A stretch of 64,000 bases of DNA from Rhodopseudomonas sp. P2A-2r (GTDB lineage: Bacteria; Pseudomonadota; Alphaproteobacteria; Rhizobiales; Xanthobacteraceae): positions 1,582,001-1,646,000 of the forward strand of contig NZ_CP110389.1 of assembly GCF_026015985.1 (NCBI RefSeq). The letters run 5' to 3'. Both the position numbers and the translations under genes were made by a program. Within the stretch, counting starts at the first letter, position 1, and every line of letters starts with the position of its first letter. Under the pieces are notes generated by a model. It ran no database searches, was not told the origin of the DNA, and saw only the letters and a list, made by a program, of their open reading frames with translations. Below, piece after piece: positions 28,118 to 39,680 of the stretch.

Positions 28118-30150
28118 ATATCCAGACTCCGGCTCCCCAGATCGATCAGGCGAGCGTCCCGCATGCGGACATGGCCAATGCGATCCGTTTTCTCGCCATC
28201 GATGCGGTGGAGAAGGCCAGGTCGGGCCACCCCGGCATGCCGATGGGCATGGCTGATGTCGCCACCGTTCTGTTCTCGCACTTCCTCAAATTCGATGCCG
28301 CCGATCCCTCGTGGCCCGACCGCGATCGCTTCGTGCTGTCGGCCGGACACGGCTCGATGCTGCTCTATGCGCTGTTGCACCTGACCGGCTCGGCGGAGAT
28401 GACGCGCGACGAGCTCAAGTCGTTCCGGCAGGCCGGCTCGAAGACGCCCGGCCATCCCGAATACGGCCACACCGCCGGCGTCGAGACCACCACAGGTCCG
28501 CTCGGTCAGGGCATCGCCACCGCGGTCGGCATGGCGCTGGCCGAACGCCTGATGAATGCCCGCTTCGGCGACGATCTCGTCGACCACTACACTTATGTGA
28601 TCGCCGGCGACGGCTGCCTGATGGAAGGCCTCAGCCAAGAGGCGATTTCGCTGGCCGGGCATCTGCGCCTCGCCCGCCTGATCGTGCTGTTCGACGACAA
28701 CCAGATCTCGATCGACGGAGCGACCTCGCTGACGTGCTCGGACGACCAGCTGGCGCGTTTCGCGGCCTCGGGTTGGTCGGCCTGTCGCGTCGACGGCCAT
28801 GATCCCGAGGCAGTCGCCGCGGCGATCGCAGGGGCGCGCGACAGCGACCGGCCATCTCTGATCGCCTGCCGAACCGTGATCGGCTTCGGTTCGCCGAACC
28901 GGCAGGGCAGCGAGAAGGCGCATGGCGCGCCGCTGGGTGCCGAGGAAATCGCGGCGACGCGCGCGGCGCTGAACTGGCCCCATGCGCCGTTTCAGGTTCC
29001 CGATGCGTTGGCGCGGCAATGGCGCGCGATCGGCACGCGCGGGCAGGCGGCTCATGCCGAATGGACCGGCCGCGTCGCACGTGTCGATGGCGCCGTGCGG
29101 AACCGGCTGCAGGCCGCGTTGAATGGCGCGCTGTCCGCCGACTATGACGCCGCGATGATGACCCTGCGCACGCAATTCGCGCAGCAGCAGCCGAAGATCG
29201 CAACACGGCAGGCGTCGCAGATGGTGATCGACGTTGTTGCCGCGGCGTTGCCGAACCTGCTCGGCGGCTCGGCCGACCTCACCCACTCCAACCTGACCCG
29301 CGCCAAGGCACAGACGCCAGTCCAGCACGATGCCCTCGATGGCAGCTATGTGCATTACGGCGTGCGCGAGCATGCCATGGCGACGGCCATGAACGGCGTC
29401 GCGCTGCATGGCGGCTTCATTCCCTACGGCGGCACCTTCCTGTGCTTTGCCGACTACAGCCGCCCCGCGATCCGGCTGGCGGCACTGATGGGCATCCGCG
29501 TCATTCACGTGATGACCCATGATTCGATCGGCCTCGGCGAGGATGGACCGACCCACCAGCCGGTCGAGCATCTGGCGAGCCTGCGCGCAATTCCGAACCT
29601 GCTGGTCTTCCGCCCAGGCGATGCCGTCGAGACCGCCGAGGCTTGGGACTGCGCGTTGCGGACGCCGCATGCGCCGTCAGTACTGTGCCTGTCGCGGCAG
29701 GCGCTGCCGGTGTTCCGCGATGCCGTTGACGCCACCAACATGGTGGCGCGTGGCGCCTATGTGGTCGTCGAGCCGGACGGCGGTCGCGACGTCACTTTGA
29801 TCGCAACCGGCTCCGAGGTGTCGATCGCACTGGCCGCGGCAAGACTGCTGGCGGAAGACGACATCCGCGCCGCGGTTGTGTCGGCGCCCTGTTTCGATCT
29901 GTTCCGGCTGCAGCCCGCCGACTATCGCGCGGAGGTGCTGGGCCGCGCGCCGCGCGTCGGCGTCGAAGCCGCGATCGAGGGCGACTGGGCGCGTTGGCTC
30001 GGTGACTCCGGCGAATTCGTCGGGATGACCGGCTTCGGCGCATCGGCGCCAGCCGACGAACTCTATCGCGCCTTCGGCATCACCGCCGAGGCGGTGGCAA
30101 CGGCGGCGATGCGGGGTATCGCCCGCGCGCGCCTCGTCGCCGCCGAGTGA
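28114..30150 (+). CDS. cbbT: Transketolase
   Basis: TPP-dependent transfer of two-carbon units among sugar phosphates in RuBP regeneration. It has 678 residues from ATG 28114, coupled to cbbP. Features: N-terminal [50 protein letters not shown]/Mg motif [14 protein letters not shown]...[26 protein letters not shown] with the catalytic Glu, and [20 protein letters not shown]. It is slightly longer than the E. coli enzyme and complete. Confidence 0.96.
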   Translation: MNIQTPAPQIDQASVPHADMANAIRFLAIDAVEKARSGHPGMPMGMADVATVLFSHFLKFDAADPSWPDRDRFVLSAGHGSMLLYALLHLTGSAEMTRDELKSFRQAGSKTPGHPEYGHTAGVETTTGPLGQGIATAVGMALAERLMNARFGDDLVDHYTYVIAGDGCLMEGLSQEAISLAGHLRLARLIVLFDDNQISIDGATSLTCSDDQLARFAASGWSACRVDGHDPEAVAAAIAGARDSDRPSLIACRTVIGFGSPNRQGSEKAHGAPLGAEEIAATRAALNWPHAPFQVPDALARQWRAIGTRGQAAHAEWTGRVARVDGAVRNRLQAALNGALSADYDAAMMTLRTQFAQQQPKIATRQASQMVIDVVAAALPNLLGGSADLTHSNLTRAKAQTPVQHDALDGSYVHYGVREHAMATAMNGVALHGGFIPYGGTFLCFADYSRPAIRLAALMGIRVIHVMTHDSIGLGEDGPTHQPVEHLASLRAIPNLLVFRPGDAVETAEAWDCALRTPHAPSVLCLSRQALPVFRDAVDATNMVARGAYVVVEPDGGRDVTLIATGSEVSIALAAARLLAEDDIRAAVVSAPCFDLFRLQPADYRAEVLGRAPRVGVEAAIEGDWARWLGDSGEFVGMTGFGASAPADELYRAFGITAEAVATAAMRGIARARLVAAE

Positions 30151-30183
30151 ATTTCGGAAATCGCAGAACGCAACGGAGGACCC

Positions 30184-31269
30184 ATGGCACGCATTACATT
30201 GAGGCAATTGCTCGATCACGCCGCCGAACACGGATATGGCGTGCCAGCCTTCAACATCAACAACATGGAGCAGGGGCTGGCGATCATGGAGGCCGCCGCG
30301 GCGGTCGACGCGCCGGTCATCATCCAGGCCTCGCGCGGTGCGCGCTCCTACGCCAACGACATCATGCTGGCCCGGATGATCGATGCGCTGGAGGAGATCT
30401 ACCCGCAGATCCCGCTGTGCCTGCATCAGGACCACGGCAACGAGGAATCCACCTGCGCTACCGCCATCAAACATGGCTTCACCTCGGTGATGATGGACGG
30501 TTCGCTGAAGGCCGACGCCAAGACGGCGGCGGACTATGACTACAACGTGGACATCACCCGCCGCGTGGTGGAGGTGGCGCATTGGATCGGTGCTTCGGTC
30601 GAGGGCGAACTCGGCGTGCTCGGCTCGCTGGAGCACGGTGGCGGTGAGCAGGAGGATGGCCATGGCGTCGAGGGCAAGGTCAGTCACGATCAACTGCTGA
30701 CCGATCCCGACCAGGCCGTCGACTTCGTCCGCGCCACCAAGGTCGATGCGCTGGCGATCGCCATGGGCACCTCGCACGGCGCCTACAAGTTCTCGCGAAA
30801 ACCCGACGGCGATATTCTGGCGATGAATGTGGTCGAGGAAATCCACCGCCGGCTGCCCGATACCCATCTGGTGATGCACGGCTCGTCCTCGGTGCCGCAG
30901 CCGCTGCAGGACATGTTCAACGCATTCGGCGGCGAGATGCCTCAGACCTGGGGCGTTCCGGTTGATGAGATCATCCGCGGTATCAGGCATGGCGTGCGCA
31001 AGGTCAATATCGATACCGATTGCCGCCTGGCGATGACCGCGGTCTTCCGCAAGGTCGCCACCTCGAACAGGAGCGAGTTCGATCCGCGCAAATTCCTGAA
31101 ACCGGCGATGGACGCGATGCGCGACCTGTGCCGCGAGCGTTTCGAACAGTTCGGCACCGCCGGCCACGCCGCGAAGATCAGGGTGATCCCGCTGGCCGAA
31201 ATGGCCAAGCGCTATCGCAGCGGCGCGCTCGACCCCAAGACCGGCGCCATCGCGCAAGCCGCCGCGTGA
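30184..31269 (+). CDS. cbbA: Fructose-bisphosphate aldolase class II, CbbA type
   Basis: Condenses triose phosphates to fructose- or sedoheptulose-bisphosphate. Zn-dependent, 361 residues. Zn and catalytic motifs are [15 protein letters not shown] (Asp and His), GEVEAELG-type [30 protein letters not shown] and [14 protein letters not shown], and a phosphate-binding [26 protein letters not shown] precedes the ATG. The length and insert pattern match CbbA of alphaproteobacterial cbb operons. Confidence 0.96.
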   Translation: MARITLRQLLDHAAEHGYGVPAFNINNMEQGLAIMEAAAAVDAPVIIQASRGARSYANDIMLARMIDALEEIYPQIPLCLHQDHGNEESTCATAIKHGFTSVMMDGSLKADAKTAADYDYNVDITRRVVEVAHWIGASVEGELGVLGSLEHGGGEQEDGHGVEGKVSHDQLLTDPDQAVDFVRATKVDALAIAMGTSHGAYKFSRKPDGDILAMNVVEEIHRRLPDTHLVMHGSSSVPQPLQDMFNAFGGEMPQTWGVPVDEIIRGIRHGVRKVNIDTDCRLAMTAVFRKVATSNRSEFDPRKFLKPAMDAMRDLCRERFEQFGTAGHAAKIRVIPLAEMAKRYRSGALDPKTGAIAQAAA

Positions 31270-32783
<1,514 letters not shown>

Positions 32784-32793
32784 GGAGGCCATC

Positions 32794-33219
32794 ATGCGCG
32801 TCACCCAAGGATGCTTCTCGTTCCTGCCCGACCTTACCGACGAGCAGATCACCAGCCAGGTGCAGTACTGTCTGGATAACGGCTGGGCGGTGAACCTTGA
32901 ATTCACCGACGACCCACATCCCCGCAACACCTATTGGGATATGTGGGGCCTGCCGATGTTCGACCTGCGCGATGCCGCCGGCGTGATGATGGAACTCACC
33001 GAATGTCGCAAAGTCTATGGCGACCGCTACATCCGGCTGTCGGCCACGGATAGCAGCCACGGCTGGGAATCGGTGAGGCTGTCCTTCATCGTCAACCGGC
33101 CGAAGATCGAGCCCGGCTTCCACCTCGAACGCCAGGAAGTGGGCGGCCGCAACGTCCGCTACACCACCAGATCCTATGCCGTCGATCGTCCCGAGGGCAG
33201 CCGCTACGGTGGTTCATGA
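32794..33219 (+). CDS. cbbS: RubisCO small subunit, form IC-like
   Basis: The product has 141 residues, starting [19 protein letters not shown] and continuing [40 protein letters not shown], the conserved core of small subunits. A C-terminal extension ([35 protein letters not shown]) is typical of the IC/ID 'red-type' group, where it forms a beta-hairpin in the central channel. AAGGAGG precedes the ATG. The stop overlaps cbbX. Confidence 0.96.
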   Translation: MRVTQGCFSFLPDLTDEQITSQVQYCLDNGWAVNLEFTDDPHPRNTYWDMWGLPMFDLRDAAGVMMELTECRKVYGDRYIRLSATDSSHGWESVRLSFIVNRPKIEPGFHLERQEVGGRNVRYTTRSYAVDRPEGSRYGGS

Positions 33220-34135
33220 GCACGCCGGCGATGGCGGAGGCGGCAGACCAGTCCGCTCCCGAGCGGATCGATCTGCGCGCCGAGTTCAGCGCGGTCGGGA
33301 TCGGCGAAATCCTGGACCAGCTCGATCGCGAGCTGGTCGGGCTGAAGCCGGTCAAGACCCGGATCCGGGAGATTTCTTCGCTGCTGCTGATTGAGCGGAT
33401 CCGCAAACGCATGAATCTCACGTCGGAGGTACCGACGCTGCACATGTCGTTCACCGGCAACCCGGGCACCGGCAAGACCACGGTGGCGCTGCGCATCGCC
33501 AGCATCCTGCACCGCCTCGGCTTCGTCCGGCGCGGCCAGGTGGTCTCGGTGACGCGCGACGAGCTGGTGGGACAATATATCGGCCACACCGCGCCGAAGA
33601 CCAAGGAGATCCTGAAGAAGGCGATGGGCGGCGTGCTGTTCATCGACGAGGCCTATTATCTGCACCGGCCGGACAACGAGCGCGACTATGGCCAGGAAGC
33701 GATCGAGATCCTGCTGCAGGTGATGGAATCGCAGCGCGAAGACCTGGTGGTGATCCTCGCCGGCTATGGCGACCGCATGGACAAGTTCTTTGCCAGCAAT
33801 CCCGGCTTTCGTTCGCGCATTGCCCATCATATCGACTTTCCGGACTATTCCGACGCCGAACTGCTGACCATTTCCGAGCTGATGCTCAGTGACATGAACT
33901 ACACCTTCACGCCCGAATCCCGCGCGGCATTCGAGCGCTACATCGAACTGCGCAAGACGCAGCCTCTTTTTCCAATGCGCGCTCGATCCGCAACGCACTG
34001 GATCGCATCCGGCTGCGCCAGGCCAGCCGCCTCGTCGCCGATCTCGATCGGACACTGAACGTCGACGACATCATGTCGATCGAAACATCCGACGTGCTGG
34101 CCAGCCGGGTGTTTGGAGCCGTTCAAAATCCATGA
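33216..34135 (+). CDS. cbbX: Red-type RubisCO activase (AAA+), with a reading-frame break near the C-terminus
   Basis: ATP-driven removal of inhibitory sugar phosphates from red-type RubisCO, by pulling on the large-subunit C-terminus. Walker A is [14 protein letters not shown], Walker [35 protein letters not shown], and sensor/Arg-finger region [17 protein letters not shown]. The frame breaks in a T-run at 33967-33971 (CCTCTTTTTCCAAT); adding one T gives [25 protein letters not shown] and on to GAVQNP, stop at 34135, for a normal ~306 residues. Without it the protein would end with a 30-residue unrelated tail. It overlaps cbbS by ATGA. Its presence agrees with the form IC call. Confidence 0.92.
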
Positions 34136-34247
34136 GGCTTGAGCATTTCTAAAGCGTGCATGCCGATATGTATTGAGAGCCGCCGACGGCGGTCCTACAC
34201 ATTCGCAGGGCCTGACCGGCCCGGTCACTCCGGCAAAGGACATGCGA

Positions 34248-34571
34248 ATGGCGATGCAGCGGGTTGAAGTTGCCGATGTCACCGACGCGGAATCGGCGCG
34301 GGCCTATATCGACCAGACCGTGCTGGCGACGTTCTGCCGCGTGCTGGCGCAGTCGCGGCTGCCGTCGGTGGAGGTGATGCGGATGCTGGCGTCGGCGCTC
34401 GGCGCCACCTATCGCGAGGTCGTCGGTGCCCATCTGGACGGCCAGTGCCCGTGCGGCTGGCGCCCGCTGCCGGCGAAGGACATCGAGGCGTTGCACGCAT
34501 CGCTGGCGGATGCGGCGGGGCCCAAGCAACCCGACGATCTGAACACCATGGTCATTGCCGGCCGCGCCTGA
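34248..34571 (+). CDS. Hypothetical protein downstream of cbbX
   Basis: About 107 residues from ATG 34248, chosen because AAAGGA lies 7 nt upstream; ATG 34242 and 34254 are close alternatives. It is mainly helical (ESARAYIDQTVLATFCRVLAQSRLPSVEVMRMLASALGATYREVVGAHL), with a C-P-C pair in GQCPCGWRPLPAKDIEAL. I do not recognise a family. It follows the cbb operon by 112 bp, in the place where other cbb operons carry cbbE, so cotranscription is possible but unproven. Confidence 0.6.
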   Translation: MAMQRVEVADVTDAESARAYIDQTVLATFCRVLAQSRLPSVEVMRMLASALGATYREVVGAHLDGQCPCGWRPLPAKDIEALHASLADAAGPKQPDDLNTMVIAGRA

Positions 34572-34765
34572 GCGCGTCGCTGGCGATGAATCAATCGGCA
34601 ATGCGCACAGAATAGCGCCTTGATGGCCGGTCGGCCGACGCTGGGAGAGCCCGTTCGACCCGCGACGACATCGTGATGCCTTCCGGGTGGCAATTCCTTT
34701 AAACCTAAACTACCTTGGCCCGATCCTTGAATGGCGAAGCCATCGCGATCGGGACCAGTGACCTC

Positions 34766-36457
34766 ATGACTTCTCCTCTTCTTCGTTCTCCGCAGTCGTC
34801 CACCGCCTCGACCGTCTGGCGCGAGGTGGCTGCCGCCATCGCCGATATGGGGGCGAAGCGCTGCTTCGGCCTGGTCGGCGGCGCCAATTTCAAGGTCACG
34901 CTGGCGCTGACCGAGCGCGGCGTCGCCTATACGGCCGCGCGCCATGAAGGCGGCGCGGTGTCGATGGCCGACGTGGCGGCGCGCCTGACCCGCGACCTCA
35001 CGGTGGTCAGCGTCACTGCCGGGCCGGGGCTCACCAACGCCATCACCGGGATCGGCGAGGCCGTGAAGAGCGATACGCCCTTGCTGGTGCTGGCCGGCGA
35101 CGTGGTGCTTGGCGACAAGCACTCCGCCTTTGCCTTCAACCAGGCCGAGCTGGTGCATTCCGTCGGCGCGATCTGGCTGCAGATCGCCGATCCGCTGACC
35201 GCCTACGAAGATGCCCGGCGCGCCGCCACGCTAGCGCTGAAGCATCGCACGGCCGTCGTGCTCAGCCTGCCGGTCGATGTGCAGGAGATGGAGGTCGGGG
35301 CGCATCTCGGAAAGCGACATCCCGTGGTGACCGCAAAGCCGCCGCTCGACGGCGCCAGGCTCGAGGAACTCGTGGCAGCGATCCGCGACGCCAAACGGCC
35401 ACTGATTCTGGCCGGTCACGGCGCGGTGGTCGCCGACGCCGAGCCGCTGCTGATTGAGCTGGCCGACCGGATCGGGGCGTTGCTGGCGACCTCGATCCAG
35501 GCCCACGGCATGTTCGCCGGCCATCTATGGACGCTGGGCATTGCCGGCGGCTTCTCGTCGCCGGCCGCGGCGGAACTGATCGCGCAGAGCGACATGATCC
35601 TGGCCTTCGGCATGTCGCTGAACATGTGGACCACCAAGAAGGGCAAGCTGATCTCGGAATATGCCCAGCTCGTCCAGATCGATGTCGAGAAGGGCCGCAT
35701 CGGCGTGCATCGCCCCGTCGATCTCGAACTGGAGGGCGACGCCGCAGCGGTCGCCGGTGCGGTGCTCGGCGCGCTGAAGAATGACGCGCCGTTCGCCGGC
35801 TGGCGCACGCCGGAGACCGCGGCGATCATGGAAACAAAAAGCAACCGCCGGATGCCTTACGAGGACAGCGGTACTGACGAGTTCATTGATCCGCGCACCC
35901 TCAGCAAGGCGCTGGACGATATCCTGCCCAGGGACCGCACCGTCGTGGTGGACGGTGGCCATTTCGTCGGCTGGGTCGCGCGTTATCTCTCGGTACCCGA
36001 TTATCGCGGCTGGTGCATCCCGATCGCGTTCCAGTCGATCGGCCTCGGCCTGGCCGGCGCCATCGGCGCGGCCGTGACACAGCCCGAGCGGCTGACGGTG
36101 CTGGCGGCCGGCGACGGCGGCTTCCTGATGTCCATTGCGGAACTGGAGACCGCGGTGCGTTTGAAAAAGCGCATCTGCATCTTTATCTACAACGACAGCG
36201 CCTATAGCGCCGAGGTGCACCACTTCGGCCCGGAAGGCTACGCGCCCGGCATGGCGCAATTCCCCGTGACCGATTTCGCCGCCATCGCCCGCGGCTACGG
36301 CGCCGACGGCGTTGTGGTGCGCAGCGTGGCCGACCTCGAACCGGTGAGGCGCTGGGTCGATGCCGGCGCGCAGGGCGTGTTCGTGGTCGACGGCCGCATC
36401 AATCCGGCCTTGGTGGCCGACTGGTATCGCGACCTGTTCAGCGGCGCGAATTTGTAG
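34766..36457 (+). CDS. Thiamine-pyrophosphate-dependent enzyme, acetolactate-synthase-like
   Basis: The product has 563 residues. The N-terminal PYR domain has the catalytic Glu (about residue 61) in YTAARHEGGAVSMADVAAR and SVTAGPGLTNAITGIGEA. The central domain resembles the FAD/ADP-binding domain of ALS-type enzymes (RPLILAGHGAVVADAE). The C-terminal PP domain has the TPP/Mg motif AGDGGFLMSIAELETAVRL...IYND (about 448-478). This group includes acetolactate synthase, benzoylformate decarboxylase and oxalyl-CoA decarboxylase relatives. The missing small regulatory subunit argues against a biosynthetic IlvB. Substrate unknown. Confidence 0.85.
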   Translation: MTSPLLRSPQSSTASTVWREVAAAIADMGAKRCFGLVGGANFKVTLALTERGVAYTAARHEGGAVSMADVAARLTRDLTVVSVTAGPGLTNAITGIGEAVKSDTPLLVLAGDVVLGDKHSAFAFNQAELVHSVGAIWLQIADPLTAYEDARRAATLALKHRTAVVLSLPVDVQEMEVGAHLGKRHPVVTAKPPLDGARLEELVAAIRDAKRPLILAGHGAVVADAEPLLIELADRIGALLATSIQAHGMFAGHLWTLGIAGGFSSPAAAELIAQSDMILAFGMSLNMWTTKKGKLISEYAQLVQIDVEKGRIGVHRPVDLELEGDAAAVAGAVLGALKNDAPFAGWRTPETAAIMETKSNRRMPYEDSGTDEFIDPRTLSKALDDILPRDRTVVVDGGHFVGWVARYLSVPDYRGWCIPIAFQSIGLGLAGAIGAAVTQPERLTVLAAGDGGFLMSIAELETAVRLKKRICIFIYNDSAYSAEVHHFGPEGYAPGMAQFPVTDFAAIARGYGADGVVVRSVADLEPVRRWVDAGAQGVFVVDGRINPALVADWYRDLFSGANL

Positions 36458-36483
36458 TCCGCGGTTTCCGCCGCGCACACAGC

Positions 36484-36603
36484 TGTCATCGCCCGGCCGC
36501 GCGCAGTTGCGCGCAAGGACCGGGCGACCCAGTAAGCTCCGACGGCAGTGATAGAGCCGCAGCGCCGGTGTGTACTGGATCCCCGCTTTCGTGAGGATGA
36601 CAG
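36484..36603. repeat. Dispersed palindromic repeat, family C, copy 1
   Basis: GTCATCGCCCGG...CCGGGCGACCCAGTA, a variable centre (GACGGCAGTGATAGAGCCG, CGCCGGTGTGTACTGGATCCCCG), then GTGAGGATGACAG. The ends are inverted repeats (GTCATC/GATGAC). A second copy in the same orientation is at 37736-37837, so the pair brackets the protease gene. Confidence 0.75.
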
Positions 36604-36676
36604 CATTGCGTAAGGTGCGGGCTGCACTTGCGCCGCCAAATCCCGCCACCATCTGACATGGCAAAGGACAACCGCC

Positions 36677-37702
36677 ATGCTGGATTTCACTCATGAACAG
36701 TTCGACGAGAATCCCTCGTCGCAAAAGATAGATCCCGTTCCGCCGAACGACATCGCACTGCTCGATGCCTATTCCAATGCGGTGATCGACGTCACCGAAC
36801 GCGTCGGCCCTGCCGTCGTGCGGGTCGAAACCGGGTCCAAGGAGCCCGGCCGCCGCCAGCGCGGCGGGCTTGGTTCGGGCATCGTGATCTCGCCTGATGG
36901 CCTGGTGCTGACCAACAGCCATGTGGTCGGCGCCGCCAAACAGATCAGGCTGCGCGACACCGAGGGTATCGTCACCGAGGCCCGCGTCCTCGGCGTCGAC
37001 CCCGACACTGACCTCGCACTGCTGCGCGCCGATGGCGCGCGCGACCTGCACTATGCGTCGCTGGGCAATTCCAGGACCTTGCGGCGCGGCCAGCTCGTGG
37101 TGGCGATCGGCAATCCGCTCGGCTTCGAATCCACGGTGACCGCCGGCGTGGTGTCGGCGCTCGGCCGTTCGATCCGCTCGGTGAGCGGGCGGAATATCGA
37201 GGACGTCATCCAGACCGATGCCGCGCTCAATCCCGGCAATTCCGGCGGCGCGCTGGTGTCCTCGAAGGGCGAGGTGATCGGCGTCAACACCGCGATCATC
37301 CAGGGCGCGCAGGGCATCTGCTTTGCCGTGGCCAGCAACACCGCGCAGTTCGTGCTGTCGGAGATCATCCGCCACGGCTATGTCCGCCGCGCCCATATCG
37401 GCGTGTCCGGCCAGACCGTGCCGATCCCGCGCCGCCATGCGGTCATCGCCGGCATCGACAACGCGATGGGCGCGTTGCTGCAGCAGATCGAGCCGGGCAG
37501 TCCGGCCGAGAAGGCCGGCCTGTTGCCCGGCGACGTGGTGACCAGGCTCGACGGCGTCGATGTCCACGGCGTCGACGACCTGATCCGCATCCTCGACCGC
37601 GACCGCATCGGCCGTACTTTGGAGATGGAAGTGCTGCGCATGGGCCGCGCGCGGGTGATTGCAATCGATCCGATCGAACGCAAGAAGGTGGCACGGGCCT
37701 GA
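36677..37702 (+). CDS. Trypsin-like serine protease with PDZ domain (S1C, DegP/HtrA-like)
   Basis: The product has 341 residues. The catalytic triad is complete: His in VLTNSHVVG (about residue 82), Asp in DPDTDLALLRAD (about 112), Ser in DAALNPGNSGGALV (about 191). A C-terminal PDZ domain (HIGVSGQTVPIPRR...IEPGSPAEKAGLLPGDVVTRLDGVDVHGVDDL) follows. There is no signal peptide or transmembrane helix at the N-terminus (MLDFTHEQFDENPSSQ), unlike DegP/DegS, so it is probably cytoplasmic or exported by an unusual route. AAAGGACAACCGCC precedes the ATG. It stands alone between two family C repeats. Confidence 0.9.
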   Translation: MLDFTHEQFDENPSSQKIDPVPPNDIALLDAYSNAVIDVTERVGPAVVRVETGSKEPGRRQRGGLGSGIVISPDGLVLTNSHVVGAAKQIRLRDTEGIVTEARVLGVDPDTDLALLRADGARDLHYASLGNSRTLRRGQLVVAIGNPLGFESTVTAGVVSALGRSIRSVSGRNIEDVIQTDAALNPGNSGGALVSSKGEVIGVNTAIIQGAQGICFAVASNTAQFVLSEIIRHGYVRRAHIGVSGQTVPIPRRHAVIAGIDNAMGALLQQIEPGSPAEKAGLLPGDVVTRLDGVDVHGVDDLIRILDRDRIGRTLEMEVLRMGRARVIAIDPIERKKVARA

Positions 37703-37735
37703 GTTCAAGACCTCGATGGTCACTGCGCTCTCAAT

Positions 37736-37837
37736 TGTCACCACCCGCGAAAGCGGGTGGTCCAGTAGACGCCGGCGGCTGTGATAGGCCGCCGGCGCTG
37801 GTGTTTACTGGGTCCCCGCATGCGCGGGGACGACAGT
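37736..37837. repeat. Dispersed palindromic repeat, family C, copy 2
   Basis: TTGTCACCACCCGCGAAAGC...GTGGTCCAGTA, centre CGCCGGCGGCTGTGATAGGC, then TTTACTGGGTCCCCGC, GCGGGGACGACAG. It has the same layout and orientation as the copy at 36484-36603. The right end forms a strong CCCCGCATGCGCGGGG hairpin just past the 3' end of the convergent hydrolase gene, possibly serving as its terminator. Confidence 0.75.
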
Positions 37838-37838
37838 C

Positions 37839-38477
37839 TCAGTTTGCACTAACCGTTGTGCTTTGTTCCACGCCCTGCAGCCACGCCTTCGCAACCGTCA
37901 GATCCGCCTGCGACAACTGATGTCCTACCGGCAACACCTTTTGCTGCACATCGGCGCCGGCGTTGCTCAGCATGTCCGCCAGCGCCGCGGCATTGCTCGG
38001 CGGAATGATCGGGTCCGACGTCCCCGACACGATCAGCACCGGCTTGCCGGACAGCTCAGCCTTCGGCACGTCGCGCAACGGCACCATGGCCCGCAGCAGG
38101 ATGCCGCCGGCCAGCGTTTCCGGACGCAGCAGCATCATCGCCGCGGCGATGTTGGCGCCGTTGGAATAGCCGAGCGCGATCGGTGCCGCGAGATCGTAGC
38201 GCTCGCGCGCCGCGGCCACGAAGTCGGCGAGTTCATTGGCGCGCTTGCGCACATCGTCCTCGTCGAACACGCCTTCCGCGAGCCGGCGGAAGAAGCGCGG
38301 CATGCCGTTCTCCAGCACCTTGCCGCGCACCGAGAGCAACGCCGCGCCCGGTGCGATGGCCTGGCCGAGCGGCAGCAGATCGTTCTCGTCGCCGCCGGTG
38401 CCGTGCAGCAGCAGGAGCGGTGCAGCCTCGCGCCGGTTGCCCGGCGCGAAGCGATGAATGTGCGAAAGATCGGTCAT
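37839..38477 (-). CDS. Alpha/beta hydrolase, phospholipase/carboxylesterase type (MhqD-like)
   Basis: This is a 212-residue cytoplasmic hydrolase. The oxyanion-hole strand is LLLLHGTGGDENDL, the nucleophile elbow GYSNGANIA, the acid VSGTSDPIIPPS and the catalytic His LPVGHQLSQAD. All triad positions are visible. It overlaps the ring-cleaving-dioxygenase-like gene by ATGA. The same two-gene partnership is known as mhqO-mhqD in quinone/hydroquinone detoxification, which suggests this role here by context. Confidence 0.88.
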   Translation of the reverse strand: MTDLSHIHRFAPGNRREAAPLLLLHGTGGDENDLLPLGQAIAPGAALLSVRGKVLENGMPRFFRRLAEGVFDEDDVRKRANELADFVAAARERYDLAAPIALGYSNGANIAAAMMLLRPETLAGGILLRAMVPLRDVPKAELSGKPVLIVSGTSDPIIPPSNAAALADMLSNAGADVQQKVLPVGHQLSQADLTVAKAWLQGVEQSTTVSAN

Positions 38478-39409
38478 GCGCTTTCCCTTTCCAGTGACGG
38501 CAGCACCTTTTCGATCTCGGCGCGATGCTTCTCCAGAAACGCCGGCAGCTTCAGATGCTCGCCGAGCGATTCGACGGGCTCATCCACGGCAAAGCCGGGG
38601 ATGTCGGTGGCGATCTCGAACAGGATGCCGCCCGGCTCACGGAAGTAGACCGAGCGGAAGTAGTTGCGGTCCTTCTGCTCGGTCGGATGCATCCCGTGCT
38701 TTTGCACGAGCTTCTTCGCCATGGCGGCCTGATCGGCGTCGTCCACAGCGCGGAAGGCGATGTGATGCACCGAACCCGCGCCCTGCCGCCCCGGCAGGAA
38801 GCCGCCGGCCTCGTAGATGTCGACGATGCCGCCATGCGCTGCGTCGGCCTTCAGCCGGATGATAGAGCCCTCGCGCCCGGTCTCGGCAAAGCCGAACACG
38901 TCGGTGAGGATCGCACTGGTCTTCTCCGCCTTCTCCAGCAACAGCGTCACGCCATGGAAGCCGCGGATCGCATGTTCCGCCGGCACGTCGCCATTGCTCC
39001 AGCCGGCCTCGTTTTCGGCGCCGGGGATGCCGACCAGCGCCAGGCTCATGCAGTCGGGATCGGTGAACGGCAGCACGGACTCGCCGAAGCGCTTTTCCAG
39101 CGCCTCATGGGCGATGCCCTTCTCGATGAAGCGGTGGGTCCAGTAGCCCAGCGAGCGGGCGGGTACCCGGAACGCGGTCTGCTGGGTCTGGCCGACGCCG
39201 CCGCGGCCGGGCGCAGCATTCTCCCACGGGAAGAAGGTGAGGATGGTGCCCGGGTTGCCGGCCTCGTCGCCGTAATAGAAGTGATAGGTGCCGGGATCGT
39301 CGAAATTGACGGTCTTCTTGACGAAGCGCAGGCCCAGCGCCCGGGTGTAAAAGTCGAAGTTCCGCAAGGCGTTGCCAGCGATCGCGGTGACGTGGTGGAT
39401 GCCTGACAT
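38474..39409 (-). CDS. Ring-cleaving (hydroquinone-type) dioxygenase, VOC family, MhqO/LinE-like
   Basis: The product has 311 residues with two VOC modules. The first is MSGIHHVTAIAGNALRNFDFYTRALGLRFVKKTVNFDDP. The second begins IRGFHGVTLLLEKAEKTSAILTD, followed by GSVHHIAFRAVDDADQA and YFREPGGILFEIATDIPGF. These carry the expected metal ligands His, His and Glu (HHV, VHHIAF, LFEIATD). Such enzymes cleave hydroquinones or serve in quinone stress. It is first in the operon with the alpha/beta hydrolase and divergent from a LysR regulator that probably controls it. Confidence 0.88.
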   Translation of the reverse strand: MSGIHHVTAIAGNALRNFDFYTRALGLRFVKKTVNFDDPGTYHFYYGDEAGNPGTILTFFPWENAAPGRGGVGQTQQTAFRVPARSLGYWTHRFIEKGIAHEALEKRFGESVLPFTDPDCMSLALVGIPGAENEAGWSNGDVPAEHAIRGFHGVTLLLEKAEKTSAILTDVFGFAETGREGSIIRLKADAAHGGIVDIYEAGGFLPGRQGAGSVHHIAFRAVDDADQAAMAKKLVQKHGMHPTEQKDRNYFRSVYFREPGGILFEIATDIPGFAVDEPVESLGEHLKLPAFLEKHRAEIEKVLPSLERESA

Positions 39410-39534
39410 GGTCTGTCTCCTGACTGCGGAGGCGGTGCGCCTCCCATTGCAGGGATAATTGGGCCGACGTGGAACAAAGACAATCTGGTGTTTCGTGGTA
39501 TGACTGTCTATGATTCGAAGACAATTAAGCTGAA

Positions 39535-39640
39535 GCCCTCACCCTGAGGAGGCGCACTTGCGCCGCCTCGAAGGGCGAGGGCTCCTCACCCTCATGGTTC
39601 GAGACGCGCGAAGACGCGCTCCTCACCATGAGGGGAGCGG
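39535..39640. repeat. Dispersed palindromic repeat, family B, copy 2
   Basis: GCCCTCACCCTGAGGAGGCG, TGCGCCGCCTCGAAGGGCGAGGGC and CTCACCATGAGG form nested inverted repeats. It occupies much of the 271-bp divergent promoter region between the dioxygenase and LysR genes, so it probably arrived there without destroying the promoters. Confidence 0.65.
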
Positions 39641-39680
39641 TGTGTGCGGCGAACAAGGTCCAAAGCGGACAAGGACAGTC

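Noticed and set aside
35525..37744. Very long minus-strand open frame opposite the TPP enzyme and protease genes
   Set aside because: It is a by-product of high-GC codon use on the opposite strand: composition is His/Arg/Asp-rich without domains, and both plus-strand genes have full family motifs.
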